From Massariosphaeria phaeospora (lineage: Eukaryota > Ascomycota > Dothideomycetes > Pleosporales), in contig JAADJZ010000009.1 of NCBI GenBank assembly GCA_011032825.1, positions 1,116,001-1,180,000 on the forward strand: 64,000 nt of DNA, read 5' to 3'. Below the pieces are notes generated by a model that saw only the letters and a program-made list of their open reading frames with translations, ran no database searches and was not told the origin of the DNA. This document shows, piece by piece, positions 32,310 through 44,712 of this stretch. Position numbers and translations under genes: made by a program. How positions within the stretch are numbered: the first letter of the stretch is position 1; every line of letters begins with the position of its first letter.

Positions 32310-34153
32310 ACGTGTTTCATTAGTAAGTTAGCTACCTTAGTAAGTTAGCTACTAAACACCGGCGCGGCGACTGCGCAGCAACAACACGTAATGTTTTAAC
32401 AACACAACGCGCAAAGTACCTATACTAAAAGCGATATATATATTGCTATTTCTAATATTCAATCTAAGTAGATTTAAAGCGAAAGGCGCGCTGCTGCAGT
32501 TTACAAAGTCTTTCGATCAACGATCTAAGACTAACGCGCTAAGAAACGCTCTTGACGCAACTGCAAGCCGAAATCAAAGCGCTTTACAAAACTAGAAAAG
32601 GAAGCGATTATACAGCGTATACTTAACGAATCTCTACGAGGTTTACTACTTTTAAAGGCACACATACAAGATATAGCAGATAGACTACTAAAAAAGCGCA
32701 GATGCAACTCTACTAGCAAGTGCTAGGTTAATAAGTTTATCAAGCGTACTTCTAAGCTGCGAACGCGATAGAGCTGTTTGTACAATCGCTAGCGAGCTGC
32801 CTGCAAAGACCTAGCAGTTATCGAGCTTTAGTTTAGCCTAGTTCAATTGGTAAAGGCGAAGTACAGTATCCTTAATAAAGATACCTAGAACTTTGATAAA
32901 TTAGGCTTCTTAATAGGCAAAATTACGTTTTAGCTCGTAGTAACAGGCTTAGATAAGCTTAGAAAAGCAAAGAAACTACAGCCTAGCAATTGCGAATGGA
33001 CTACTTTGATACAAGCTGTTAGCGCGACGAGGAAGCGCATTTTACTCTTTATTATCTTCGCTAGCAAGGTTTTAATCTCTACCTAGTTTGAGCTAGAAAT
33101 ACTACGCAACTAGGTTATCTAAGTTAGTCTAAATAGCTAGACGAGCAACGATTTTAGAGTTAACTAGCTTAAACACTTTAATACGCATGCAAAGTTTGTA
33201 AGAGCGTACAGGCTACTTATTATTAACAGCTACAAAAGCTATTGCTCGCTTACTTTCTAGGACTACTGCAAAAAGAACAAGATTATTGCTTTCTGCATGC
33301 TATTTTACTTATTGCACTTGCTGCAGCTTCTCAACGTTGCTTGCTTCGCGCTGCTAAAGCGCTTTTATAGCAATAGTATCTTAGCTTTAGCGCGCAACTA
33401 CATCTACTACATTAGCAAAGAAACTTTTCTACTAGCTTTTAAAGCTGCCTACGAGTATACATTTACTAAAGAAAACGCTCGCGCAAGGTTTAGAAGCGCT
33501 AGATTAGTTCTATTTAACCTAGATGCAGTGTTATTGAAGCTTAATGTAAAGTTGCGCACGCTAACTTCGCTACAGCGCAACAACGCTGCATAGAAAGCAA
33601 AAACGCTGCGCAACGCAAAAGAGCTAGAAGCTTAAACTACGCTTATTTAACAGAGAATGCAAAAGCGCTTAAGTTTCTTAGCAAGCTCTCTTAACGAGCA
33701 GGTACAACAGCTAAGTAAAAGCGCGCAGCAAATAGCGCATAATATAGTGTTGCTGCAAGAAAAACAAGCGCGTATGCAAAGCGCAATTAAAAAGCTTACA
33801 AAGTGCAAAACCTGTAAAAGGCAATACGTACAGGTTAAAAAAACTTTAATAGTTAGTAAAGTATCTAACTTAATTGCTGCAAAAGAGAGTAGTAGTCGTG
33901 AGAACAGCGAGACGCCTGCGAAGAAAGTGCGCGCAAAGAAGCGCTGCAGCTGTTGCAGCGAGATTAAGCATAATTCTTGCATTTGTAAAGTAAAAATAAA
34001 GAATGTAAATAGTAGTACTGCTTTTGAATAATATTATTTTATTGCGTATAGTATAGTAATTTGTTGTAGTGTTGCACTACGTCGCTGCGCGTGCGCGACG
34101 CTAGGGTTTAGTAGCCAACTCACTAAAGTAGCTAACTTACTAATAAAACACGT
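32310..34153 (+). mobile_element. pogo-like DNA transposon I, nested in J (least degraded)
   Basis: 1,844 bp with TA at 32,308 and 34,154. TIRs begin ACGTGTTT and carry two boxes of the type TTAGTAAGTTAGCTAC. Open stretches of 98 and 124 codons remain (33,297-33,593; 33,657-34,031). They encode the C-terminal half of the transposase, including LLQLLNVACFALLKR (compare LLQPLDVGCFAPLKR), a helical Q/E-rich region, and a C-terminal CCHC-type knuckle with C-x2-C-x4-H-x4-C spacing (CSCC..KHNSCIC, about 33,947-33,990). Substitutions such as G to S and R to C fit C-to-T/G-to-A change. Relatively weak degradation suggests a younger or less heavily hit insertion. Confidence 0.85.
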
Positions 34154-34853
34154 TACCTATAATATAAATAAAAAAAGCTTTTTTGTTAGCATTACTATAC
34201 GCTCAAAACGCGTTTTTTCTAAAGCAGTTTAGCAGGCAAAATTGCGTACAGCAGCTATACAAGATAGCAATAGAAAATAGATTACGCTTTTAGCTTGTAT
34301 TTGCGCTAATAGTAAAGCGCTGCCGCTTGCTTTTATCTACGAAAGAAAAGCTAGCTTGCAATTAAGCTAGGTTAACGACGTTGAAGCTAGAAAACACTAA
34401 GTATTTATAGCAAACTCAACTTTAGAATAAACAAACAACGATATTAGATTAGCTTAGCTTAAGCAGCTGTTTAAGCGCTACACAAAGCAAAAAGCGCGCT
34501 AGCAATAGCGCTTTTTTTTGTTAACAACTATAGCAGCTACTTTACGCGCAAGTTTATAAACTTTTGCAACGCTAATAAAATCTTACTAGCTGTTTTTTTT
34601 GTTTATTTAACTTACACTTTACAGCTGCTTAATGTAGTATTATTTTTTTCTCTTTTAAACTACTACTTATAAGAACTCAACTGCTACTTACACTAATTGC
34701 AAAAGCTTGTTAGCGTTAAGAAAAGCGATTTTTTTTTAATATTTTAGTTAGCGTAGAGTACTACAATAAGAAGAGAAACTATATAAAAAAGTTTTAAAGC
34801 TACGAGCGTGTAGCTAATAAATGCAAAAGTTATACTCAAACGCTTTAACACTA

Positions 34854-36702
34854 ACGTATTAAATCACCGAGCTAGCTAGATTACCGAGCTAGCTACTTTT
34901 CCTTGGCACAACCAACTTATCTCAAAGAACATTAAACTAATTGCTATCAAACAAAGAACCTGCGTACGTCGTGCTAGCTCTAGATTTAAAAGCTTTTTCT
35001 GTATTCTTTTAGCAGGTTTGGGTATTGTATTTTGTATTACTATAGTTTTTACAGCGCCGTAGAGCTAGTTGTGCTCTTTCTTAACTCTTTTTACTACGCG
35101 CTTTTTTTAATAGCTAAAGTGCTGTAAACGCTTTAGCAGCTACTTGCGCTAATTTGTTACTATACTCTATTGTGCTACTTGTCTAAATCTGCTTCTGTTT
35201 TTGTAATTTTCTTTTTGTTGCTTCTTTAATAGTTTTTTTAAAGCTAAAGATTTGATTGCGCATTAGTTCAACCTAATAGGCTATTTAGTAGAACTCTTTG
35301 ACAAGCTAGTTAACTCTATCTTTTAAAAATAATAGAAAGAAACTAAGCTTAGTAGTAATAAGCTTTAATTGCGATCTAAATTTAAGCGTATTGCTTAAAG
35401 TCTTTGACTGCTACGGCGTTTCTAGTGCGAAAGGTAGTAGCGAGGTACGTAGCCGTACTTTAAAGCGATTAAGTACTACCTACGCATTAATAGAAACTAG
35501 CTTTAAAGCTTTAAAAGCTTTTTTGCAGTTCTTTGTTGTAAACATTTTGAAAAACGCGTTTTTAAAGGCTAGCAGAAAGCTTTTTTTGTTGATATAGAAA
35601 ACGCGCTAGCGCGCTAAGTCTCAAACGCGTTAAGAGTACTTTAGCTTTAGCAGCGAAAAGCAAACTACATCTAGCAGCTAGAGAATATAGAATAAATAAG
35701 CTAGCATGCAAAGCGTAAAAATTTTATTTTTAAAGCAATAGTTCTTAAAATTCTAAAATTAGTAGCTTTTATAGCCGTTTAGAATAAGCAGCTAATACTT
35801 TTCTACCTAACGCGCTTTTGTATGCGCGTTAAAATGCTTTAACTATTTAAAACTAAAAGCGTTGTTTGTCTAGCTATTTTTAGAAACTAAGAGCTTTTAA
35901 TTGCCAAGTATAGAATTCTTTTCGTACTATGCTAAAATGTAAACGCGCTTTTTGTAGATAATAAATAGTAAAATTGCGTACTCTACGGCGCAGATGCTCT
36001 AGATAACTATTACCTACTCTTAATTGCTTAGCTAGATTAGATTAGGTTGAGTACGTTTTTAAAAGCTTGTAACAACTTTTATAAACTTAATTACGCTTAT
36101 TTAAAAGCTAGTTTTATCGAAGTTGTGCACGTTATTCTCGTAGATGCCGTACTTAGCTTTAGTATTCTTAACAAGCTTGAACTACGCGCTAATTACTTTA
36201 AAATTTTCTTGTTGTATTCTCTGCTAGTTTTTTGCTTAATTAAAAGCTATTTTAAGATCGCCTAAACGCGATACACATCTTGTAGCTTATTTTTTGCCTA
36301 CTAGCTCTTTACCTTGCGTAGCTATTAGTTTATTTTTTATATCTCCTACTTTAAACAGCTAGAAAGCAAATCCTTGCGAATTAAAGTTAAAAATATGTTA
36401 AACAATTGTTTGCTCTTTAGTCGCAGTAAGCTTCTAGCAATTAAGTTGTGTTTAAAGTTAAAATGCAATTCTGTTGAGCTAATTAGAGAGTTTCTAGTAA
36501 TTAACGTTAAACAATGCAGCAGCGCGTCGTAGACTTTAAAATTAGCCAGCTTTATAAGCTTAGATTGCGATATTAATTCTACTTTCTTGTTTAGTAAGTA
36601 TTGCGTTGCTTGGTTAAAGCATCGTAGGCCGATAATAGAGTTGGTAGTGCCAAGAAAAAGTAGCTAGCTTGGTAATCTAGCTAGCTTGGTAATCTAATAC
36701 GT
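34854..36702 (-). mobile_element. pogo-like DNA transposon B, nested in J
   Basis: 1,849 bp flanked by TA. TIRs begin ACGTATTARAT and hold two boxes GATTACCRAGCTAGCTA; the inner flank CTTGGCACAACCAACTTATC is shared with copies A and C. The transposase is on the minus strand; an AWFKLV..NTKAKYG-like segment is near 36.1 kb. An open frame on the plus strand at 35,391-35,597 is antisense and not a gene. Confidence 0.85.
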
Positions 36703-37015
36703 TACTACTTTAGATTAAAATAAAAATACAAAACTGCAAAAGCTTAGTAATAAAAATAGTTAAAATAATATACAAAAAATTCTAGACACCGCAGTTATAA
36801 ATAAAATAAAAAGTAAAGCTAAACGCTTTGCTAGTACATTACACTTTTTATAAGTTTAAAACAAGCTACTTTACTACAAAAACAATAGCTTCTGCGTAGT
36901 ACTTACTACGAAATAAAAGTATAAAAAGAAAAGTAAAGTTTTTAACTTGCAGCAGCGCAAAGAGTATTATAGCAGCGCTGTACTATAAAGTTCTTGCAAA
37001 ATCTAAAAAGCTTAA

Positions 37016-37516
37016 TGTTATTAGAGGTGTTCTTTTACCGAAGGTACGAGTTATCGAACTCGAAGATTCCGCCTAAGAAATTGTTCTGTGTTCGAAAAGC
37101 TTAATAACAATAAATAAACAATCTCGATTCTATTTTAAATAAAATAACAAAGTAACAATCTGTTGCTTATAAATCTAATCTATGTATAAAATGTACTTAG
37201 AAAAGTTAACTACAAAGAATCTAAATTGTAAAAGAAATTTTGCTAATCTATATAGTTCTTTAATTCTTCGCTAAAAGCGTTTTGCTTTGCTTGCTACGTT
37301 TTGCTACGCCGTAGCACTCGTAGCGCTCGTAGCAACTGTTGCTTAGTGTGCTACGTGCTAAGGCTTCGTAGCACTCGTAGCGCATTACGTAACTTTTGCT
37401 AACTTAATTTTGCTTTGCGCGTTGCTGTACTTTTGTCTTGCAAACTTGCAAGCTTTAACAACTTTTTTGCGTCGTTGCTTAGTCTACAATACCTAGTATT
37501 GTTTTTGTTTGTAACA
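37016..37516 (-). repeat. LTR of P (3' LTR)
   Basis: Begins TGTTATTAGAGG and ends GTTTGTAACA. Contains a cluster of GTAGCACTCGTAGC-type repeats at about 37,310-37,385. The differences I checked against the other LTR are C/T or G/A transitions. Confidence 0.92.
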
Positions 37517-38299
37517 TTATTTTTCTCTTTAAGAATATTGTCTTAATAGCTGTTTTACTGTGCTGTGCTAGTTCTTTTTGCGCTTTGCATCAAAAGTACT
37601 CTTTTATATAAAAGTAAGTTAACTTTAATCTTTGTCGTGTTGTAACTTTTTTTTGTATTTTTTTAAGTCTTAGAGTCTAACTATGCTTAAAGTCTTTGTA
37701 TTTTTTTTTGCAAAGTTAACTGTTTGTAAGCACGCTTGTCTTGCGCGTATTTGTATAATAAATTACTTTGTAGCGAAGCCCTGCTGTTGCTGCTTGTTAA
37801 AAAGTCTAAAGTGTTTTCTTTTGCCTAAAAGAACTTGTTTAGACTGTATTTCTTCTAGCTTGGTGTGTAGTTTTTTTTTTTTTTAAAAAAAGTTTGCTGC
37901 TGTTGCTAAGAAATAGTAGTTTCTACGTTAAAAGCTTCTTGCGGTAGAGTTTTAAGAGCTTAAGATTTGTTAGCGTGTTTTAGAGTTTTAGGCTTAGATT
38001 AACGCAGCTGTTAGTAAAGAGAAAAAGTTGTTTGCTTGTAAGCTAGCGACAATTGAAAAAATAAAACATCTTAAGAAAGCGTAGTCGAGTGCTTTTTTTG
38101 ATTTTAAAAGTACAGCTTCTACTAATAGTCTTGTACTGCTGCTACTCAAATCGTTTTTAACTAACTTAAGCTAGTTACAAACTAACTCTTCTCTGCTCGC
38201 TTTTTTTTTTTTTTAATTTTTTTGCTTTTTTAGAGAACTTGGATTCTTTGCTTCTAGATTTTGCTAGTAATATGTCCGCACTAGTTCCTTGCAGTTTGT

Positions 38300-40950
38300 A
38301 AAATTCCGTATTAGTTTCTATGTATTCTAGCTTTTTAGCTATTCTTGCTATTTAACTAAGTACTTCTACTAACGTCTGAACTTTTATAAGTTTTTAATTT
38401 CTTCGACTTCGTACTCTTTGTTTTTAAGTTTGATATTAGTTGCTACTTCGGCGTCTAGTAGTGCTAGTTTAAAAAGTAATTTGTAAAAAACTAGATGTAT
38501 GCGCATGCTTGTAAGTAGCTGTAGTTTAAATAATACAAGTCCTTTAACTTTTAAGATTTTAAATAGTTTTATTTAAAAGTTGTTTAACTTGTTGCATAGT
38601 TGTTTAGTTTTTAGGTTTTTTTGTAAGAGGAAAACTTTATTTCTTTCTTTAAAAGTTAGTTTCTTAAGCTTTTTCTTGTTTGCTAACTTAGCTGTTGTAA
38701 GGTTTTTTTAAGCAATTTGTTAGCTTAATTTGTTGTGTAATTCTTGCATTTTAGAAGCCTTGTCGTTTGCTGCTAGCAAAATGCTTTTAATATTCTTTAG
38801 ATTTTAATAAGCTACTAGCTTATATTTATAATTTGCGTAGTAAAGCGAGTGTTTTGTAGTCGTAGACTTTGTGCTGTTGTAAGCTAATTGTGCTGTTAGT
38901 AGAAGTTTAACCTAGTTGTTTTGCAGCTTGTTAGTGTACATTCGTAGATACTGTTCTAGTATTTAGTTTGTTCGTTCTGTCTAGCCGTTTGTTTGCGGAT
39001 AGAAGCTAGTCGATAGCTTCTTCGCGACTTCTAACTAGGCTAGAAACGTATTCTAAAACTTTAATGTAAACAGCTTGTTTCTATTAGTAATAAACTGTTC
39101 TAGCAATTTGTAATTAGCGACGAGTGCCTTTGTAACCTCGTAAGCTATTTCTTCTGCCGTAATTAATTCTTTTGTTAGTACAAAATGTAATTTTTTAGTT
39201 AATTAATCTACGATTACCAAAATCGAGTTGCATAGCTGTGCTAATCTAGGTTTTAACAATTTTAAAAGCTTTACTATAAAGTCTATTGTAACGCTAATCT
39301 ATAAGCGTGCGAGTAGTTCTAGCAGTTAAAGTAGTTTGTAGAGCTTGTGTTTTTTAAGTTTGTTCTTTAAACAATCTAAACAGTTGCTTACTGCTTTCTA
39401 AACTGTTTTTTGTACATAGAGCATTAAGTACTCGTTTAAAATTTGTTAAACTATTTTGTTAATTTCTAAGTGTCTATATGCTTGTGAAGCATGTAATTTT
39501 TAAATAAGCTATATAGCTTAAGTGTCGTTTGTAACTATCTATCTTTGCTAGTCGTTTTTACTCTATTTTTAGTGCATTCTTTCTTTAATGCTTGTAACTT
39601 TAGCTATTTTAGCTAATTAGAGTTAGTTGTATTTGAGAGTTCTGTCTAAGTTCTGTCGTAATACTAAGTTGTGCGTAACTAGTTTGTTAGTTTTTATAAA
39701 ATCTAATTTTCGACTAAGCGCGTTTGCGGCTCTATTGTTAGTTCCTTTGCAATAGTAAATTTTGATGTTGTAATCTGCTATAAATTCAGCCTATCTAACT
39801 TGTTGTTAGTTTAATTTCTTAGTTATAGTAAAGCTAGTAAAGTTTTAATAATCTAAGTACACTTGTACTTAATGTCTTGCTTTTTTTAGCTATGCTTTTT
39901 ATTGTTTAAAAGCGTTTATTATTGCTAATAGCTTTTTATTGTAAACGTCGTAGTTAAGTTTTGCTTCTAAGAACTTTCTAGAATAGTAGAACACTAGTTT
40001 CTATTTCTTGTTGTTGCATTGCTATAAGAGTATTGCTCTTAATGCATAGTCTAAAGCATTAGTTTTTACTTAAGTTTTTTTTTTTAAGTTGTGCATTTGT
40101 AGCATTGGTGCTGTAGTAAACTTCTTTCTAAGTTCTTAAAACGCCTGTTCTTGTGCTTTTGTTTACTTAAACTTTTAATTTTTTTTAGTAACTTCTAAGA
40201 GCGGTGTCGTAGTCTTAGAGTAATTTTTAATAAACTTTTAATAGAAGTTAGCAAATTTTAAAAAAGACTGCACGTTTTTTACTATTTTAAGAGTTAGCTA
40301 TTTTTGTACAGTTTGAATCTTCTTTGGGTCTATAGACACACTTTCTTTTAAAATAATAAATCCTAGATAGCTAGTTTTTGTAACGTGAAATTTACATTTT
40401 TTTAAGTAAAGTAGTAGTTAGTACTGCTTTATCTTTTGTAGCACTTTTTTAACATGCTTTTGATGTTCTTCGAGCGTTTCTTTGAAGTATATTAATACGT
40501 TGTTTAAGTACGCTGTAACAAAAATGTCTAAGTATTTGTATAGTACTTTGTTAATTAAAGCTTAAAACGTAGCTAAAGCGTTGGTTAATTTAAACGGCAT
40601 AACTTGGTACTTATAGAGTCTATATCGAGTATTGAAAGCTGTTAACTATTCGTGCTTTTTCGCAATTCTAATGCGATAGTATCTGTTTTGTACGTTGAGT
40701 TTTGTAATTTATTTTACTTTTTAAAGTTAATCTATAAGCTTCTAAATAAGCGGTAGTAAGTATTAGTTTTTTTGTGTAACGTTGTTAAGCTGTCAATAGT
40801 CTACGCATAGTTTCAATTTTTTGTTTTTCTTTAGTACAAACAATATTGGCGAAGCTATCAAGCTTTCGCTTAGTTGTATATATTCTCGTTAAATATTCTT
40901 TTAAATGTATTTCTTTAATTCTTTCTGCTAGTTGTAAGTTAAGGAATACA
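38300..40950 (-). pseudogene. P pol remnant: reverse transcriptase, integrase, chromodomain-like end
   Basis: Reading minus through stops, RT motifs occur at about 40.95-40.55 kb (ANIVCTKEKQKIE, then a block resembling YRIRIAKKHE..TAFNTRYRLY and YQVMPFKLTNALATF). The integrase lies at about 39.45-38.4 kb: a zinc-binding remnant NCLDCLKNK, the core VTIDFIVKLL, and FYPQTNGQTERTN. A position normally D in the core reads N, a RIP-type change. A later block KYLVKxQExLEYIETN resembles a chromodomain. This is the gag-pol layout of Ty3/gypsy chromoviruses; it is not functional. Confidence 0.75.
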
Positions 40951-43646
40951 TTAGTTTTAGTCGCAGTTTTGTTTCTTCTTTAAGAATAATCTTGTGATTT
41001 TATTTTTAGTAGTTTGCTAAGTTGTGCTTTTTGTTTTCTTTAAAAAAGCTTTTAAACTCTATTTAGTATTTAGTAAAAAAGTTTTTAAACTCTTTTTTTT
41101 ATTTCTTTAAAAAGTTAGATTGTAGTTTGCTTGTTTTTAAAGTCGTAACTTGTTGTATCTATATAACTTTTATTTGCTAAAAGTTTTTTTTACAAATTCT
41201 CGCAATCTTGTAAAGTAAAATTAAACTAATTCTTTTGTTTTTAGGTGAGCTTTGAATTGTCGAACTATTTTGTAGTACTACAGCAACTTTCTTTTCAAGC
41301 CTTTAGCTGTGTATTGTTTTGTTTTGTTAATTAATGTTAAAGTTGTGTTGTTGTAGCTAGTTGTACTTAATATACATGTTAAAACTTTTAAGGTTTATAA
41401 TATTAATACACTGTTAGTGCCTAATGCTCGCAACTTTTAACTTAACTTTCTAGATTTTTAAGTTAATTAAACTGTTTTTATATTTTAGTAGTTGTCTGTT
41501 AGCTAATACTATTTGTATTAGTTAATTCTTAACTTAGTAAAGTATTCTGTTTCTTTTTACTTATTCTAGGGAAACTAATGTCTAGGCAGCTTTGCTATTA
41601 AGTAGTGCAGTAAGCTCTTAGCCTGCGACTTTTGCTTTTACTTTTATGTAATTTTGTTTAAGTTGCGTTTTTTGTACGCTTTGTACGGTCGTGCTAAGAG
41701 CACTTATACTATTCTAACCGTAAGTCTAGTAGCTCGCTAGTTTTTTGCTAAAAAAGTCTTTAAAGCTTGTTTTTTTAGAATGTTTTATTGCTCGTAGTAG
41801 TTGCATTTGCTAGCGAAGCATTTCTAAAGCTTTAAAAACTTGTCGTAGTTTTAGTTTTTAAAATTTTATTTCGTTGCATTTTTCTATAGCTTATAGATAG
41901 TGCATTTTGTAGTGCAAAAAAGCTATTGTGCTGCTTAGCACGTATCGTAGTTTTCTATACATAATTCGTTGTTGCATTTTAAGTAGTTCTTGTTCTTTAA
42001 ACCTATAGGCTACTATTCTGTAATATACTTGCAAAACTAGTGTGTTTAGCATTTTTTATTGTAACACTACGCCTATTCGCGGCTACTGCTGTAGTTTTTA
42101 AACTAATTGTTGTAGTTGTGTACGTAGCATCTTGCTACTGTACATTCGCCGTTTTTAAGCAAAACGTGTAATAGTAATTTTAGCTATTGCTAAGCGAAGA
42201 TTTTATTGTTTGCGTAGTATACATAGTTCTTTTTGTTGCACTAGTGCTAAAGTAGGTTTCTTTAGTTATCTTAATCCGCGAACTGTATTTTTTTTTGTTA
42301 GCCTTTGTTGTGCTATTGCTGCGTTTGCAACTTTTTATTTTTGTAATTCTTTAATTTAAAGCGTATAAAACTTGTTTTTGCAATACTAGGCAATGTAGGT
42401 TTTTTAGCTGCACATCTAGCATTCGTAGTTCTATAGCTATCCGTTAATTTCTTAGATTTGTAAAGTTAATAGTTTCTTGTCGTTTTTGTTTGTTAGCTTC
42501 GTAGCGTCTTTGAGACTTTCTATTCAAATTTAATTGTTTTTTAATTTTTCAAGGTTTTTTGGGTATAGTGTAGCTACTTGCTGTAGTTAAACTATAGCAA
42601 TAGTAGCAGCTTGCGCGCTTGCTACTTTTTGTAGTGTTTTTAAGCAGTTTTTGCAAAAGTATTCGTTTTTGCTATATTAAAAACATACTTTATTGTCGTA
42701 ACGTTTCTAGCGTTTTTTTTTTTGACAATTTGTTTTTAAAGTTTTGTTTTGTCGAAGTAGCGTTCTTTTTGTTAAACTGCTTTTGTAGTAGTTTGTTGTT
42801 CTAAACTCGTCTAACGCTGTTAATGTTTATTAGGTTATAGTAATAAGTTTTTTTGATCGTAGCTACTAGGCGTATGTATAGTTTGATAGTAAACTTGCGT
42901 TTTTACTATTGTTGCTATAGTTAGTTGTTAATTTGTACTGCAGTTTTAATTAACTCTCTAAGTTTTTTAGGTTTTTTGTTTTAACTAATTTTATTTTTTA
43001 CATGTTTTTTTAACTTTGCGTAGTAGAACTTGCATAGGTCTTGTTTTTCTACGTTGTTCACTTTAGCCTAAATTTTTTTAAATTTAATTGTATATTTACT
43101 TGCAGATTTTTTTTGTTGTAGTAGTTTAAGTTTGTTTATAGCTTGTTGTGTTTTGTTTACTTCTTTATAAATTATATAAAGCTTTTCTTTAAACAATTTT
43201 TAGTTTTCGAAAATGCGTTGCGTGTTTTGCTTTATTTCTTGCTTGCTGTTGCTTTTGACATAGTTGTTTGCGTGTAGCTAAAACTACTTTGCTGCGTTGT
43301 CTTTTATGTGCATTCTAGCTGCAAAAATCTTGTTTTATTCTGTAAAAAAGCTCGTTGCATAGTAACAGCAGTAGAGGTTAATATTCGTAAAAAATAATTG
43401 TAGTGTTTTCTTTTCTTTGCTATATTTCTCTAAAAACGGTGCTTTTGCGGCACCACTAGTTCTTTGACTCTTTAGAATTGCTACTATTTTTAACAGTTCG
43501 CTAATCTGCTTGCTTATTTGTTTTATCTAGTTAGCTTGCTTTGCTAGTACCGTTGCTACGGTGCGTGCTAGTGCTCTAGCGCTGCTACTACTTAAGCTTG
43601 CTAGAGTTGTTATGTTGTCTTAGTTTTAAACCTAAAGTAGTTAACG

Positions 43647-44147
43647 TGTTATTAGAGGTATTTTTTTACTAAAAGTACGAGTTATTAGACTTAGAGATTC
43701 TGCCTAAGGAATTGTTCTATGTTCAAAAAACTTGATAACAACAAATAAACAATCTTAATTTTATTTTGAATAGAATAACAAAGTAACAATCTGTTGCCTA
43801 TAGATCTAATCTATGTATAAAATGTACTTAGAGAAGTTAACTACAAAGAATTCAAACTGTAAAAGAAATTCTGCTAATCTATATAGTTTTTTAATTCTTC
43901 GCTAAAAGCGTTTTGCTTTGCTTGCTACGTTTTGCTACGCCGTAGCACTCGTAGCGCTCGTAGCAACTATTGCTTAGTATGCTACGTGCCAAGGCTTCGT
44001 AGCACTCGTAGCGCATTACGTAACTTTTGCTAACTTAATCTTACTTTGCGCGTTGCTGTACTTTCGTCTTGCAAACTTGCAAGCTCTAACAACTTTTCTA
44101 CGTCGTTGCTTAGTCTACGATACCTAGTATCGTTTCTGTTTGTAACA
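43647..44147 (-). repeat. LTR of P (5' LTR)
   Basis: 501 bp, starting TGTTATTAGAGG and ending GTTTGTAACA, aligned without length change to the LTR at 37,016. Followed by the CTTAA target duplication. Confidence 0.92.
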
Positions 44148-44550
44148 CTTAAGTGCGCAAATTAGTTAAATAGCGCAAAAAAAAGTAGCAAAAATTCTAA
44201 AAAACTTAAGCAAAAGAGCTTAAAGCTGCTGCTACACTATATAAAACAAAAATAGTAAAAAAAACAAAAGCGCTGCGACAAATTACAAAGAAGCAGCGTA
44301 ATAAAAAGCAAAAAGCAAAAGCTGCAAAGCTAGCTGCTACGCGCGCGCTTAAAAAGCAGCAACGCAACGCTGCAACTTTACAAAAATCTCGCAATACACT
44401 AAAAAAAAGCAAGCAAGCAGCTTTACCTAGCGCTGTAGCAAAATTTACAAAAAAGCGTTGTATTGTAGGTACTACAAGTAGTGTTAATGCTACATCTTTG
44501 CTACCGCAGCTTTTACTCAAAACTACTAGGCTAGTAAATAAGTAAAGGTT

Positions 44551-44712
44551 GAGTTAGAGTTAAGTTAGCTTACGTTAGACTCTAACTTAACTTTAGCTTC
44601 AACTCGCGCTAGTTACTAAGCAGCTTGAGTTGAAGTTAGATTAAAGTAGTTAAAGCTTAAAGTTGTAGTTAGGTTTTACATAATATTTACAACCTATAAC
44701 GTATTAATATTA
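44551..44712. other. unassigned segment with fold-back repeats
   Basis: Lies between the end of J's coding remnant and copy C. It has a run GTTGAGTTAGAGTTAAGTTAG, then an inverted relative CTAACTTAACTTTAGCTTCA, then a further direct relative CTTGAGTTGAAGTTAG. It does not match the left TIR of J. It could be J's unusual right end or a remnant of another element. Confidence 0.4.

Larger units (their letters stand above)
37016..44147 (-). mobile_element. Ty3/gypsy LTR retrotransposon P, nested in J
   Basis: 7,132 bp bounded by two 501-bp LTRs and a perfect 5-bp target duplication CTTAA (37,011-37,015 and 44,148-44,152). The coding strand is minus. J protein sequence continues on both sides, confirming insertion into J. 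All coding regions are riddled with stops from W and Q codons. Confidence 0.92.
31751..44550 (+). mobile_element. pogo-like DNA transposon J, in four pieces split by I, B and P
   Basis: The left end CAGTGCCCGTGCGCGCAATAAG resembles the TIR of K. The transposase is read through stops in four stretches that join across insertions: 31.75-32.31 kb (N-terminus), 34.15-34.85 kb (blocks resembling a DDE_1 core with PPHSTYTLQPLNVVLF), 36.70-37.01 kb (KSKAKRFASTLHFLQVQNELL-like), and 44.15-44.55 kb (A/K/R-rich tail). Removing the inserts leaves about 1,966 bp, as expected for one element. A right TIR matching the left one was not found, so the right end is uncertain. Confidence 0.75.

Noticed and set aside
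33647..33982. 111-codon minus-strand frame
   Set aside because: Antisense to the better supported transposase C-terminus of element I.
44206..44520. 104-codon minus-strand frame
   Set aside because: Antisense to the A/K/R-rich transposase tail of element J, whose plus-strand reading matches the family.
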